Below are positions 52,037 to 62,146 of a stretch of DNA of 64,000 nt, piece after piece. Numbering within the stretch: position 1 is the stretch's first letter; each line of letters opens with the position of its first letter. The DNA comes from Candidatus Zixiibacteriota bacterium (GTDB lineage: Bacteria; Desulfobacterota; Binatia; UBA9968), in assembly GCA_035574315.1 (NCBI GenBank), contig DATLYW010000038.1, forward strand, positions 1 to 64,000. The letters run 5' to 3'. The notes under the pieces were generated by a model, which made no database searches, had not been told where the DNA came from, and was given only the letters and a program-made list of their open reading frames with translations. A program made the position numbers and the translations under genes.

Positions 52037-53770
52037 GTGTACTGCCGCGTCATAGCATGCGACTTCGACGGCACCGGAGCCACCGACGGACGGCTCGCTC
52101 CGGAGCTGCTCGCCGCCCTCGAAGCCGCGCGGATGCAGGGGGTCGCGAGAATCCTCGTCACCGGGCGGGTCCTCGAGGAGATCGAGAGCGCGTGCGAGCA
52201 GACGTTACCCTTCGACGCGGTCGTCGCCGAAAACGGCGCGATCGTGTGGCTCTGCCGCCAGCAGCGCACGATTCAGCTGGGAGAGCCGCCGCCGGACCGC
52301 TTTCTGGGCCAGCTCAGAGCCAGGGGGGTGCCGTTCCACACCGGGACGGTCATCGTCGGCACGTGGGAGCACCACACAACCCAGCTTCTCGATCTCATCC
52401 GCCGCTTCGGCCTGGACGGGCAGCTCATCTTCAATCGCGGCGCGCTCATGCTGCTCCCGAGCGGCGTCAATAAGGCGGTCGGCGTGCGGCGCGCGCTCGA
52501 AGAGCTGGCGCGTTCGGAGCACAACCTGATCGCGTTCGGTGATGCGGAAAACGACATCCCGTTGCTGCTGGCGGCGGAGCTGGGGGTGGCGGCGCGCGGC
52601 GCGGTTGCCTCGGTCACGGCGATGGCGGACGACCACCTCTCGCAACCGGGAGGAGCCGGAGTGGCGTTTTATATCCGCCGCCTGTTGAGCAACGGATGCA
52701 CGGCGCCCACGCCCCGGCGCCACCGCATCGCCATCGGCAACACGCCGGACGGCGATCCGGTCCTCTTTCCCGCTTCGGGCGTGAACATGGTGATCAGCGG
52801 CGATCCCCGGTCGGGAAAGTCGTGGCTGGCCGGGCTGCTGGCGGAGCGTCTGATCGAGCGGGATTACCGGCTCTGCGTCATCGATCCGGAAGGCGATTAT
52901 CTCGCGCTCGGGCAGCTCGGGAAGGTGCTGACCCTGGGGCGCGAGCTGCCGCTCCCTGCGGCGGCGGCGATCCCGAAGGTCCTGGCGCACCAGCGTTTGA
53001 GCGTCGTCGTCAACCTCTCGGCGCTGCCGCTGCGCGAGCAGCAGAAATACGTCGAGGAGCTGCTCGGCGCGCTCGCGGCCGCCCGCGAAACGACAGGCGT
53101 TCCACACTGGGTGTTGATCGACGAGGCGCATTACTTCTTCGCGGACGGCGGCTGCTCGCGGCAGCTTTCGAGCCGGACGGGGAACTTCATCCTCGCGACC
53201 TACCGGCCGAGTCAGCTGTCCGACGAGGTCTACGCCGGGGTCGGAGCGCACGCCGTTACGGGATCGAAGATCGAGGACGAGCGCTACTTCCTCACCAAGG
53301 TTCTTCAAGCGTGCGCCCCTCGGGAAATCGACGCGCGGGCCGCGCTCGCCGCCGTCACCCCCGGGCGCGTGGGGTTGCTGCTGCAGGATGCGGACGGCCC
53401 TCGCTGGCAGGTGTTCCAGCCGGCCGACCGGGTGACCGTCCACGCCCACCACGGGCGGAAGTACGCCGATACGCGACTACCGGACGAGAAGGCCTTCCGT
53501 TTTCTCTACAACGACGAGCCTCTCGTCGCTCACAACATGCTGGAATTCTACAAGGCGATCCAGAAAGCGTCGCCCGCTTCTTTGCGGCACCATCTCCTCG
53601 CGGGCGATTTCTCGCGGTGGATCGCCGGCGTTCTCGGCGACGAGCAGCTCGCTCACGGGCTGCGCAAGCTCGAACGGATGGCGCCGGCGGGTGCGATTCC
53701 CGACCGCGAGGAGATTCTCGCCCACATCGACGACTACTACCTCATCGGCGAAGAGCAGGAGCCGGGGTGA
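52037..53770 (+). CDS. HAD phosphatase - HerA-like ATPase - C-terminal DUF5752-like fusion
   Basis: A 577-residue three-part protein. Residues 1-215 form a Cof-type HAD phosphatase (DFDGT at 9-13, GDAEND at 168-173). Residues about 230-480 form a HerA/DUF87-like ATPase (Walker A SGDPRSGKS at 254-262, Walker B WVLIDEAHYF near 360). The last 90 residues (FRFLYNDEPLVAHNMLEFY, LLAGDFSRWIAGVLGDEQL) resemble a helical DUF5752-like domain. Joining a small-molecule phosphatase to a HerA-type ATPase is unusual and the job is unknown. It begins at GTG 52037, 24 bases after the YbaK gene, probably in its operon. Confidence 0.82.
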   Translation: MYCRVIACDFDGTGATDGRLAPELLAALEAARMQGVARILVTGRVLEEIESACEQTLPFDAVVAENGAIVWLCRQQRTIQLGEPPPDRFLGQLRARGVPFHTGTVIVGTWEHHTTQLLDLIRRFGLDGQLIFNRGALMLLPSGVNKAVGVRRALEELARSEHNLIAFGDAENDIPLLLAAELGVAARGAVASVTAMADDHLSQPGGAGVAFYIRRLLSNGCTAPTPRRHRIAIGNTPDGDPVLFPASGVNMVISGDPRSGKSWLAGLLAERLIERDYRLCVIDPEGDYLALGQLGKVLTLGRELPLPAAAAIPKVLAHQRLSVVVNLSALPLREQQKYVEELLGALAAARETTGVPHWVLIDEAHYFFADGGCSRQLSSRTGNFILATYRPSQLSDEVYAGVGAHAVTGSKIEDERYFLTKVLQACAPREIDARAALAAVTPGRVGLLLQDADGPRWQVFQPADRVTVHAHHGRKYADTRLPDEKAFRFLYNDEPLVAHNMLEFYKAIQKASPASLRHHLLAGDFSRWIAGVLGDEQLAHGLRKLERMAPAGAIPDREEILAHIDDYYLIGEEQEPG

Positions 53771-53777
53771 GGCCGCG

Positions 53778-54212
53778 TCAGCGGCTCTGGGGAATGACCT
53801 CGGTAAAGCCCGCGATCGACACCGTGGTCGAGTAGGTGCCGTTGGACCGCCTGGGCAGCGGCGGGTCCGGCGCGACGTTGAAGCGCGCGGTCCCTCCCGG
53901 CTTGATCTCGTCGGGCACCGTGTAGTAGACGGCCGTGCCCGGGTCGTCCTTGCCGGGTTTGAACTCGTTGGCCCAAAGCCACGTGTGGCGGATGAGCAGC
54001 TCGACCCCCCGCACCGTGTGCGGCGAGCGATTGCGAATCTCGCCGGAAACCGTCCCGTCGCGAACGCTCAAGTTCTCGATCGTCACGATGCGCCGGGCAT
54101 CCTCGTGGGAGCGCACCGCCTGCGCAACGGCTGTTGCGGGGTTGGCGGCGAGCAGCAGCGCGGTCAAGCCGATTCCCGTAAAGGCGTTCGGCCTGGAAAG
54201 CTTCGCGATCAT
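53778..54212 (-). CDS. Secreted protein, FxLYD-like beta domain
   Basis: A 144-residue exported protein: signal segment ALLLAANPATAVA, then VTIENLSVRDGTVSGEIRNR, VRGVELLIRHTWLWANEFKP and KPGGTARFNVAPDP, a beta-sandwich pattern like FxLYD domains that stabilise envelope proteins. Function unknown. AAGGAGG precedes ATG 54212. It ends seven bases from the HAD-HerA stop (convergent). Confidence 0.7.
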   Translation of the reverse strand: MIAKLSRPNAFTGIGLTALLLAANPATAVAQAVRSHEDARRIVTIENLSVRDGTVSGEIRNRSPHTVRGVELLIRHTWLWANEFKPGKDDPGTAVYYTVPDEIKPGGTARFNVAPDPPLPRRSNGTYSTTVSIAGFTEVIPQSR

Positions 54213-54230
54213 GGCGTTTCCTCCTTGCGC

Positions 54231-55238
54231 TTATTTGCAGCCGGCGAGCAGGCGTGCATCGGGGCCGGCGCGGCGGCTCGCCGCCGCCCGCGCCAAGTCG
54301 GTCTCGCGCCGCCGCAGCACGTCCAGGGCGCGTGCAATCCGCTCCGCGGAGCCCCAGTCGCTCCAGCACACGCCCCGAACCGGCAGCACCGAGACGAAAT
54401 CCGGATACCGGACCGCGATCGGCTCCATGATGCCTCTGGAGAAGTTGACCGGTTGCAGCGAGCGGTAAACGTCCTCGACGACCGCGGCCTCGTGCGGCGT
54501 GCCGATGGCGCGCGCAATCCGCAGAAACGCGCGATGGAGCGCCGGCTGCACTCTTTTCACCATGCTCAGCAGCGCCTTGATGTCACATACCATAGTCATC
54601 GTATTCCACAAAGCCCCGGAGCGCATCAGCTCTGCGGCGGTCCGCCGATCGGGTTTTTCGATGAAGCCGCTGACCTTGCGGATCTCCGCCGAGCGCAGGC
54701 CCATCGAGCGCTCCCCGGGAACGATATAACCGTAGTCGGTTTCCGGCTCGTCCGGGACGACCGCGAGGAGCACCAGCCGTCGAGGGTGGTCCCGCACCGC
54801 CTCCACCGCCTGCTCGACGCAGGCCATGAACCGATCCTCCTCGAGAACGAAATGGTCGGAAGGAAAAATCGCCGCCACCGTCGCGCCGTGTCTCTCGGAA
54901 AGGTAAACGAGCGGCAGGAGAACCCCGGCTCCGGTCTCCCTGTTTTCGGGCTGGACGATGACGGTCTCCGGCGGCCGGGAGGCGAGCTGGCGCGGGACTT
55001 CCGGATAGCGGAGATGGCTTCGTCCGATGACAGTGAAGAGGCGCCGCGCCGGAACGAGCCTTTCGGCGCGTGAAAACGTATGTTCGAGCATCGAGCGCCG
55101 GCCCGTGAAAGCGACATACTGCTTCGGCAGCGAGGTTCCGCTAAGCGCGCGAACGTAGCCCTGCAGGCGAACCCCCTCGCCGCCCGCCAGCACGACTCCG
55201 TATACCGCTTGCGACCCGTCTCCGATTGTGCCGGACAT
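54231..55238 (-). CDS. Mannose-1-phosphate guanylyltransferase-like nucleotidyltransferase
   Basis: A 335-residue sugar nucleotidyltransferase. Motifs are VVLAGGEGVRLQGYVRALSG (nucleotide loop, with an insertion), LPKQYVAF, QPENRETGAGVLLPL, IFPSDHFVLEEDRF, GFIEKPDRR and LWNTMTMV. The pattern fits ManC-type GMPs, but the signature loop departs from the usual GGxGxRLWPLSR, so nucleotide preference is uncertain. It supplies activated sugar for polysaccharide synthesis. GGGAGG before ATG 55238. Confidence 0.82.
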   Translation of the reverse strand: MSGTIGDGSQAVYGVVLAGGEGVRLQGYVRALSGTSLPKQYVAFTGRRSMLEHTFSRAERLVPARRLFTVIGRSHLRYPEVPRQLASRPPETVIVQPENRETGAGVLLPLVYLSERHGATVAAIFPSDHFVLEEDRFMACVEQAVEAVRDHPRRLVLLAVVPDEPETDYGYIVPGERSMGLRSAEIRKVSGFIEKPDRRTAAELMRSGALWNTMTMVCDIKALLSMVKRVQPALHRAFLRIARAIGTPHEAAVVEDVYRSLQPVNFSRGIMEPIAVRYPDFVSVLPVRGVCWSDWGSAERIARALDVLRRRETDLARAAASRRAGPDARLLAGCK

Positions 55239-55695
55239 GGTGGGCCTCCCGGCCGTTCACGCTAACAGTCTCTGGTTTCCAGTTCGCAGCTTCCGGGTCT
55301 TGTTAAACGATGAACTTTCAACCGCCGTCAGGCGGAGGTTTCGGCCCGAGCAGCTACAAAGATCCTTCACGCTGCGGTGCCCGCGCTCTCCAGGTCTCGG
55401 CCCACCTCCGATCTATCAACGAACTTCTCAGTGCGCAATTGCCTTCTTGGTGATTCACGGCAAACATCGCACGGATCGGACTGGTGAGACCGTGGGCGAC
55501 GCTACGCAAGGACCGTGCCTTCCGGAAAGCCGTGAGCAGTTCAGGCATGGACCATCGGGTCCTTTGCAGCCTTGCCACCGAAAGCTCCCCGGGCTTTTCA
55601 TCCCTGATAATCCGGCGGGCAACAGGAGAGCGGAAAGAAAGCGTTTGGCTCCTCGGGCCGGCACGTCGTTTGCCTTCTCCATGGGCGGAGGGCCG
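55239..55695. other. Intergenic region, about 457 bases
   Basis: Upstream of the small secreted gene. Open frames here are short and lack support. A sigma-54-like element (CGGCA-CGTCGT-TTGCC, 55659-55674) has one mismatch in the -24 box but would place the transcript start only about 11 bases before the ATG, so I hold it weakly. Confidence 0.5.
55659..55674 (+). promoter_or_regulatory. Weak sigma-54-like element
   Basis: CGGCA-CGTCGT-TTGCC with GG-N10-GC spacing; one mismatch at the first -24 base and an unusually short leader. Low confidence. Confidence 0.35.
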
Positions 55696-56094
55696 ATGAA
55701 AAAAACAGCGGCCGTAATCGCCGCGATCCTGGCCGTTCTCGTTCTCTGCGGCCAGGCGGCAGCCGAACCCCTCAAGGCCGGGAAAAACCTCCGCCGCGAG
55801 CCCATTCTCCTGCCGGATTCCACGCCCGACAAAGAGCGTTTGTTGCGCGTCGACTGGCTGATCGTTGCGGACGAGGAGGGAGACGTCGGAATCCTGATAT
55901 TGTATGATGATGCGCGCAGCTCCATCAAAGTCGACTACATCGAGTTCTATGACCTTACGGGCGATCTGCTCGCGATCAGCTGGATCGACGGGCTCGGCAT
56001 CTGTCAGGTGGCGGTGGAGGTCGGCCTGCTCGACGAGGAAGATCCCGGCATCGAGGGGGTGCTCGTCACCATGACCGGGGGCGACCCGCTCTAG
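55696..56094 (+). CDS. Small secreted protein of unknown function
   Basis: A 132-residue protein with a clear signal peptide (MKKTAAVIAAILAVLVLCGQ then AAAEP) and an acidic mature part (VDWLIVADEEGDVGILILYD, WIDGLGICQVAVEVGLLDEE). No family recognised. GGAGG lies at good spacing before ATG 55696. Its relation to the neighbouring acyl-CoA ligase is unclear. Confidence 0.65.
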   Translation: MKKTAAVIAAILAVLVLCGQAAAEPLKAGKNLRREPILLPDSTPDKERLLRVDWLIVADEEGDVGILILYDDARSSIKVDYIEFYDLTGDLLAISWIDGLGICQVAVEVGLLDEEDPGIEGVLVTMTGGDPL

Positions 56095-56110
56095 CCCGCT
56101 TCGCGAACCG

Positions 56111-57961
56111 ATGACCGGGGAGTCTGGCGTGAAGGACCCGAGCCTAGCCGCCATGTTTTGCCGGCAGGCCCGCCGCTACGGCCGAAAGACACTCTATCGC
56201 TTCGCCGAGGGGGGCGAGTGGCGGTCGCTTTCCTGGGAGGAGGCCATCCAGCGCGTTCGGGAGATCGCCCTCGGGCTCCATTCTCTGGGGGTCGAGCGCG
56301 GGGCGCGCGTGGCGATCTTTTCGAACAACCGGCCGGAATGGAATCTCGTCGACTGGGCCAACATCTGCGTCGGCGCGCTGACGGTTCCAGTCTACTCCAC
56401 GAGTCCCCGGGCCCAGGTCCTGCACATCCTCAGCCACTGCGAGCCTTCCGTTCTCTTCGTCGAGTCGCGCGAGGCGTTGCGGCGCCTGGACCCTTTTCCC
56501 GGCTCGCTCGGACGAATCCGCCGGATCGTGTTGAGCGGCGGCGAGGAGGGCGGAGCGGGCGAAGGGACGATGACCCTCGCAGAGCTGTCTTCCCGCGGCC
56601 GGGCCTGCGAGCGCGAGCATCCGGAGACGTTCGACCGGCTCGTCGAGGTCCTGGGGCCGAGCGACGATCTCACGATCATTTACACGTCGGGAACCACGGG
56701 AGATCCCAAGGGAGTGCTCACCACTCACGGCCACTACCTCTTCGTCATCGACGCGGTCGATCAGGTGCTGCCGTCGACCGACGAGGACGTGACCCTGCAC
56801 TTTCTGCCGTCAGCGCACTCCTTCGGCCGCCTGGAGCATTTCATGGCCGTGGCCAAGGGATGGACGGTAGCCTACGCCCGGTCGATCGAGACCGTGAGCC
56901 GGGACCTGCGGTCGGTCCGGCCGACGGTGTTTTTTTCCGTCCCGAGGATCTACGAGATCGCCTACCACCGGATCCGTTCCCGGGTGGAGCGCTCCGGCTG
57001 GGCGCGGCGGTTTCTCTTCGACCGCGCCCTGGCCATAGGCCGGGAGTGGAGCCGGCGCAAGCGCGCGGGCGCCGAGCCCGGCCTCGTCCTGGAGGCGGCG
57101 ATGGCTCTTACGAGGCGGCTCGCGTTCTCCGAAATCCATGCCGCGTTCGGGGGGCGGTTGAGGGTCGCGATCTCGGGCGGAGCCCCTCTCCCTGCGGAGA
57201 TCGCCGAGTTTTTCCATGCGATCGGCCTGGTGCTGCTCGAGGGTTACGGGCTCACGGAAACATCGACGGTGACGCACGTCAACCGACCGAATCGCTGCCG
57301 GATCGGAACCGTGGGGCTTCCGTTGCCGGGGATCGAGTGTCGCATCGCGGAAGACGGCGAGATCCTGCTGCGCGGCCCCAACATCTTCAAGGCCTACTAC
57401 CGCGATTTCATCGCGACCGAGGAGGCGGTCGACCGCGAGGGATGGTTTCACACCGGCGATGTCGGCTCCGTGGACGAGGAGGGCTTCCTCAGGATCACCG
57501 ATCGGAAGAAAGATCTGATCGTGACGTCGGCGGGAAAGAAGGTGGCGCCGCAGAAAATCGAGAACCTTCTCAGGACCGATCCCATGATCAGCCAGGCGAT
57601 GGTGGTCGGCGGCGGACAGCGGCCGCTGATGGCCCTGGTGACCGTGAACTCCGAGCGGGCGCGCGAGCTGGCGGCGGAGCAGGGCGTCGATCTGGGGGGC
57701 GAGGTTGCGTCGCATCCGTGGGTGCAGGCGCGCGTCAAGGAGATCGTCCGGGAGAAGAACAGGGAGCTTGCGCCGTTCGAGGCGGTTCGGCAGGTGTGGG
57801 TCCTCGGCCGCGAGCTGAGCGTCGACGAGGGCGAGCTGACGGCGACGATGAAGCTGCGCCGCCAGGTCATCATGGAACGGTACAAAGAGCTGATCGACGA
57901 ACTGTACGGCGACGCCAAGAAGAGGCGGTCGTCGGCGACCGAGGAGACGACGGGGGTATAG
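56111..57961 (+). CDS. Long-chain acyl-CoA synthetase (AMP-forming)
   Basis: A 616-residue ANL-family enzyme. Visible motifs are the P-loop IIYTSGTTGDPKGVL, FFSVPRIYE, LLEGYGLTETS, FHTGDVGSVDEEGFLRITDR and the linker RKKDLIVTSAGKKVAPQKIE. This is the long-chain FadD15/FAA type. GTG 56129 with GGGGAG six bases before it is an alternative and perhaps better start. It activates fatty acids for beta-oxidation or lipid synthesis. Confidence 0.92.
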   Translation: MTGESGVKDPSLAAMFCRQARRYGRKTLYRFAEGGEWRSLSWEEAIQRVREIALGLHSLGVERGARVAIFSNNRPEWNLVDWANICVGALTVPVYSTSPRAQVLHILSHCEPSVLFVESREALRRLDPFPGSLGRIRRIVLSGGEEGGAGEGTMTLAELSSRGRACEREHPETFDRLVEVLGPSDDLTIIYTSGTTGDPKGVLTTHGHYLFVIDAVDQVLPSTDEDVTLHFLPSAHSFGRLEHFMAVAKGWTVAYARSIETVSRDLRSVRPTVFFSVPRIYEIAYHRIRSRVERSGWARRFLFDRALAIGREWSRRKRAGAEPGLVLEAAMALTRRLAFSEIHAAFGGRLRVAISGGAPLPAEIAEFFHAIGLVLLEGYGLTETSTVTHVNRPNRCRIGTVGLPLPGIECRIAEDGEILLRGPNIFKAYYRDFIATEEAVDREGWFHTGDVGSVDEEGFLRITDRKKDLIVTSAGKKVAPQKIENLLRTDPMISQAMVVGGGQRPLMALVTVNSERARELAAEQGVDLGGEVASHPWVQARVKEIVREKNRELAPFEAVRQVWVLGRELSVDEGELTATMKLRRQVIMERYKELIDELYGDAKKRRSSATEETTGV

Positions 57962-57982
57962 GGCCGGGCCCGCCCGCGGGGG

Positions 57983-60049
57983 TCAGGCTTCGGTCTCGGG
58001 TATCCGCTTGATTTCCTCCAGCCACACCGTCGCTTCGCTGTCGCTGGGCGCGCGGTAGTCGCCGCGCGGCGACAGCGAGCCGCCGGAGCCGACCTTGGGG
58101 GCGTTGGGAATGCAGCTCCTCTTGAACTGGCTCACCTGGAAGAAACGCCAGGCGAACACGGAAAGCCACCGCTTGATCTCGGCGATGCCGTACTGGCGGC
58201 GTTTCTCCTCCGGAATATCGGGCCACGCTCCGAGCGTCCGGTCTCTCCAGGCGCAATAGGAGAGAAAAGCGATCTTCGTGGGCAGGTAACCGAAACGGGT
58301 CGTGTAGTAGAGCGTGAAGTCCTGAAGCTCGTAAGGGCCCACGATCTCCTCGGTTCTCTGGCTCGGTTGCTCGCCGTCGGGATCTCCCGGCACCAGCTCC
58401 GGGCTGAACTCGGTGTCGAGGATCGAGCGCAGGATGATACTGGTTTCCTTTCCCAGCAGATCGGTGTCGGCGACCCAGCGGATGAGGAACTGAATCAGCG
58501 TTTTCGGGACGCTCGCGTTGACGCTGTAGTGCGACATGTGATCGCCGACGCCGTACGTGCACCAGCCGAGGGCGAGCTCGCTGAGATCGCTGGTTCCCAG
58601 CACCAGCCCGTGGTGCAGGTTGGCGAGGCGGAAGAGATGGCTGGTCCGCTCGCCCGCCTGCACGTTCTCGAAGGTGATGTCGTAGACCGGCTCGCCGCGG
58701 GCGTAAGGATGACCGATATCGCGCAGCATCTGCTCGCAGCTCGGCCGGATGTCGAGCTCGCTCGCCGTGCAGCCGACCGCCTCCATCAGCGCCTTGGCGT
58801 TGGCCAGGGTCCGGCGGCTCGTGGCAAAGCCCGGCATCGCATAACCGAGGATGTTCGAGCGCGGCAGGCTCAGGACGTCGAACGCCCGCGCCGCCACGAT
58901 GAGCGCGTGGGTCGAGTCGAGTCCGCCCGAGACGCCGATCACCACCTTGGAAATGCCCGAGCTCCGCAGCCGCTTCACCAGCCCCTGGACCTGGATGTTG
59001 TAGGCTTCGTAGCAGCGGCGGTCCCGCAGCGCCCGCTCCGAGGGCACGTACGGGAAGCGGCCGATCCGGCGCTCGCAGAGCAGGCGCTCGGTGCGAGGCA
59101 AATTGAGATCGAAGCCCACCTTGCGGAAGCGCCTGAGCTCCTCGCGATGGCGCTGCATGCTCTGGCCGAAGCTGTTCTGGCGCATGCGCTCCTGCGAGAG
59201 GCGCTCGAGGTCCAGCTCCGCGACGACCAGCTGGGAGTCGTAGTGGAAGCGCTCCGATTCGGCGAGCAGGGCGCCGTTCTCGTAAACGATCGCGTGGCCG
59301 TCCCATGCCAGGTCGGTGGTCGACTCGCCGGTCCCGGCCGCGGTGTAGAGGTAGGCCGCGAGGCAGCGCGCCGACTGGTTCGCCACCAGGCTGTGGCGGT
59401 ATTCGTCCTTGCCGAGCGTGATGTTGGATGCCGAGAGGTTGAGGATCACGGTGGCGCCGGCGAGCGCGGCCCAGCACGAAGGCGGCAGCGGTACCCAGAG
59501 ATCCTCGCAGATCTCCACGAAGAAGGTAAACCGCCTTTCCTGCTCGCATTGAAAGAGCAGGTGCTCCCCGAAGGGAATCTCCCGCTGGCCGAGAAGGTCG
59601 ATCGAGGTGCTCCGGGCCGCGGCCGCGGGGGCGAACTGCCGGTACTCGTAGAACTCGCGGTAGTTCGGCAGGAAGGTTTTGGGGACGACTCCCAGGATCT
59701 TCCCGCGGCGCAGGACGACAGCGCAGTTGAACAGCAAATGGTCGACCTGGAGCGGCAGCCCCACCACCGCGATCAGCTCGAGGCCTTCCGAGGCCTTGAG
59801 GACGTCGCCCAGCGCCGCGAGCGAACCGTCGAGCAGAGCCCGTTGGTGAAAGAGGTCCTCGCACGAGTAGGCGGACAGTCCCAGCTCCGGGAAGAGCGCC
59901 AGAACCGCCCGGCGGTGTTCGGCCGCGTGCATCAACTCGATCGTCCGGGAGCCGTTGTAGGCCGGGTCCGCCACCCGAAGCTCGGGAACTCCGACCGCCG
60001 CCCGGACAAAGCCGTGATTGTAAAGATTGAAGAATTCCCCGTCCTTCAT
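57983..60049 (-). CDS. nadE: Glutamine-dependent NAD+ synthetase
   Basis: A 688-residue enzyme with an N-terminal CN-hydrolase glutaminase domain ([14 protein letters not shown] with the active Glu, [13 protein letters not shown] with the Lys, [12 protein letters not shown] with the Cys) and a C-terminal NAD synthetase domain ([19 protein letters not shown]-loop, [20 protein letters not shown]). It makes NAD from deamido-NAD, ATP and glutamine. This long form resembles the actinobacterial/eukaryotic type. The ribosome-binding site is weak. Confidence 0.95.
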   Translation of the reverse strand: MKDGEFFNLYNHGFVRAAVGVPELRVADPAYNGSRTIELMHAAEHRRAVLALFPELGLSAYSCEDLFHQRALLDGSLAALGDVLKASEGLELIAVVGLPLQVDHLLFNCAVVLRRGKILGVVPKTFLPNYREFYEYRQFAPAAAARSTSIDLLGQREIPFGEHLLFQCEQERRFTFFVEICEDLWVPLPPSCWAALAGATVILNLSASNITLGKDEYRHSLVANQSARCLAAYLYTAAGTGESTTDLAWDGHAIVYENGALLAESERFHYDSQLVVAELDLERLSQERMRQNSFGQSMQRHREELRRFRKVGFDLNLPRTERLLCERRIGRFPYVPSERALRDRRCYEAYNIQVQGLVKRLRSSGISKVVIGVSGGLDSTHALIVAARAFDVLSLPRSNILGYAMPGFATSRRTLANAKALMEAVGCTASELDIRPSCEQMLRDIGHPYARGEPVYDITFENVQAGERTSHLFRLANLHHGLVLGTSDLSELALGWCTYGVGDHMSHYSVNASVPKTLIQFLIRWVADTDLLGKETSIILRSILDTEFSPELVPGDPDGEQPSQRTEEIVGPYELQDFTLYYTTRFGYLPTKIAFLSYCAWRDRTLGAWPDIPEEKRRQYGIAEIKRWLSVFAWRFFQVSQFKRSCIPNAPKVGSGGSLSPRGDYRAPSDSEATVWLEEIKRIPETEA

Positions 60050-60166
60050 GCCAGTCAGCCGCTACCGCCGCGCTCGCCCGCTGCTCCTCCCCGGAGGCCG
60101 GCTTTCGTCGCCGGGCTTTTCGATCGAAATATCGCCGATTTCACGCCGTTGAGCAAACGGTCCCCG

Positions 60167-61912
60167 CTACTCGGCGCACTCCCGGCAATCGTGCCGCACC
60201 CCTTCCTGGACCAGGGAAAGGGCCTGACCCGGTCGGGAGCCGTAGCGGTAGATCGTGACCCCTTTCAACCGGAGCTGGCGCGCGAGAAGGAAGACTTCCC
60301 GGACCGCCGCGGGAGGCGCGTCGCGCGGGAGATTGACCGTCTTCGAGACGGCGGCGTCAACGTGTTTCTGGAAAGCCGCCTGCATCTGGAGGTGCCACCG
60401 GGGCGCGATCTCCAGGGCGATGGGAAAGCGTCGCCGCAGCTCGGCCGGAAGGTATTCCAGGTCACGGATCGAACCCCGCTCGCGAACCTCTTCGAGGGCT
60501 CGCTCGCCGTCGGGGCCCAGCCGTTCCAGCTCCTCGCGCAGCAGCGGATTGATCTCCGCGGCGAACTGCGTCCCGAGAATGCGGCGCGAAAAGGCCAGGG
60601 CGAAAAACGGCTCGATGGCCGCGGAAGTTCCGGCGATCAAGCTGATGGTGCCGGTGGGCGCAACGCAGGTGACCGTGGCGTTGCGAAGCGCCGTGAACCC
60701 CCGGGCGGGCCAGACGCTTTGCGAAAACGCCGGAAACGAGCCGCGCCGCTCGCCGAGAGCGGCCGAGCAACGGCGTGCCTCCGCCGTAAGAAACTCCGCG
60801 ATCTTTTCCGCCAGCAGCTCGGCTTCGCCGGAGTCGTAAGCGATCCCGAGGCGCGCAAACAGGTTGGCGAGGCCCATGACCCCGAGCCCGATCTTGCGCG
60901 TGCGGCGGGTGGCGGCTTCGATTTCCGGAAACGGGTAGCTGTTCGCCTCGATCACGTTGTCGAGGAACACCACCCCGTCGTGGACGGCCTCGCGCAAGGC
61001 CGACCAGTCGATCTCGCCGCCCGCCAGGAACGCCGGCAGGTTAAGCGATCCGAGCGTGCAGGACTCGTAGGGAAGGAGCGGCTGCTCGCCGCACGGATTC
61101 GTGCTTTCGATCCGTCCCAGCGCGGGCGTCGGGTTGTGAGCATTGATCTCGTCCAGGAACAGCAGCCCCGGGTCTCCCGTGGCCCATGCCGCCGCGCAGA
61201 TCTTTTCCAGAAGCGCTTCCGGCCGGACGGCGGAGACCTCACGCCCGGTTCTGGGGTTGCGCAGCGCGAACGGCTCGCGGCGCTCGAGCGCTTCGAAAAA
61301 GGCATCGGTCACGCCCACCGAGAGATTGAAGTTCTCCAGCCTCCCCGGCTTTAGTTTCGCTTCGACGAACTCCTCGATGTCCGGATGATCGATGCGGAGC
61401 ACCGCCATGTTGGCTCCGCGCCGCCTTCCCCCTTCGCGGATCACCGCCGTGGTGAGGTCGAATATGTCCATGAAGGAGAGGGGACCCGAGGTTATGCCTC
61501 CGGTCGAGCGAACACGGTCGCGCCGCGGGCGCAGGGAGCTGAAGGAAAAACCGGTGCCGCCGCCGGATTGGTGGATGCGCGCCATGCGGCCGAGGGTCGT
61601 GAAGATCGATTCGAGGTTGTCCTCGATCGGAAGGACGAAGCAGGCCGCGAGCTGTCCGTCGGCCAGGCCGGCGTTCATCAGGGTGGGCGAGTTGGGTAAA
61701 AACTCCAGCCGGCGCATGCGCCCGAAGAACCGTTCCTCCCAGTACCGCTCATCCTCGCCGAAGAGTCCGGCGGGGGCGGCGATGGCACGGGCCACTCGCT
61801 CCATCATCGCTTCCGGCGATTCGATCACCTGGCCCGTCTCGTCCCGGCGAAGATAGCGCTGGCGCAGGACTTCGAGGGCGGCCTCCGAGAACGCGAGGCG
61901 GTCTTCTTTCAT
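60167..61912 (-). CDS. nrdJ: Adenosylcobalamin-dependent (class II) ribonucleoside reductase
   Basis: A 581-residue class II RNR, short form. Signature blocks are NPCGEQPLLPYESCTLGSLN (radical Cys and active-site Glu in N-x-C-x-E), ESTNPC upstream, and TGTISLIAGTSAAIEPFFAL. The C-terminal CRECAE is the redox-active Cys pair. Class II enzymes work with or without oxygen, matching this organism's mixed metabolism, and imply cobalamin supply. The start at 61912 has AGGAG; the open frame extends further up but without support. Confidence 0.95.
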   Translation of the reverse strand: MKEDRLAFSEAALEVLRQRYLRRDETGQVIESPEAMMERVARAIAAPAGLFGEDERYWEERFFGRMRRLEFLPNSPTLMNAGLADGQLAACFVLPIEDNLESIFTTLGRMARIHQSGGGTGFSFSSLRPRRDRVRSTGGITSGPLSFMDIFDLTTAVIREGGRRRGANMAVLRIDHPDIEEFVEAKLKPGRLENFNLSVGVTDAFFEALERREPFALRNPRTGREVSAVRPEALLEKICAAAWATGDPGLLFLDEINAHNPTPALGRIESTNPCGEQPLLPYESCTLGSLNLPAFLAGGEIDWSALREAVHDGVVFLDNVIEANSYPFPEIEAATRRTRKIGLGVMGLANLFARLGIAYDSGEAELLAEKIAEFLTAEARRCSAALGERRGSFPAFSQSVWPARGFTALRNATVTCVAPTGTISLIAGTSAAIEPFFALAFSRRILGTQFAAEINPLLREELERLGPDGERALEEVRERGSIRDLEYLPAELRRRFPIALEIAPRWHLQMQAAFQKHVDAAVSKTVNLPRDAPPAAVREVFLLARQLRLKGVTIYRYGSRPGQALSLVQEGVRHDCRECAE

Positions 61913-62146
61913 GGGCGCTCCTGGTTCGCAACACGCATTTTTCGTGCCTGGAGCACGGCGGGATCGGGTTTTCGATGGAGGCCTTTTTCGTTGTTGAGAA
62001 CAGGCGGCGGCGAAATTGGCGCCCGCGGGAAGGAGTATGGGCCGGGTGGAGTCATTGCCGGCTTGGCGCCGCCGGTTTTTCAACCCCGGAGGATGGCTCG
62101 GGCTTTGCGTTGCCTCGATCGAGAAAAACCGGTCCGGAGGCGTTCG

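Noticed and set aside
58367-61354. 995-codon plus-strand open frame opposite nadE and nrdJ
   Set aside because: It lies antisense to two well-conserved genes; Arg/Asp/Glu/His-rich composition is typical of antisense frames in GC-rich DNA.
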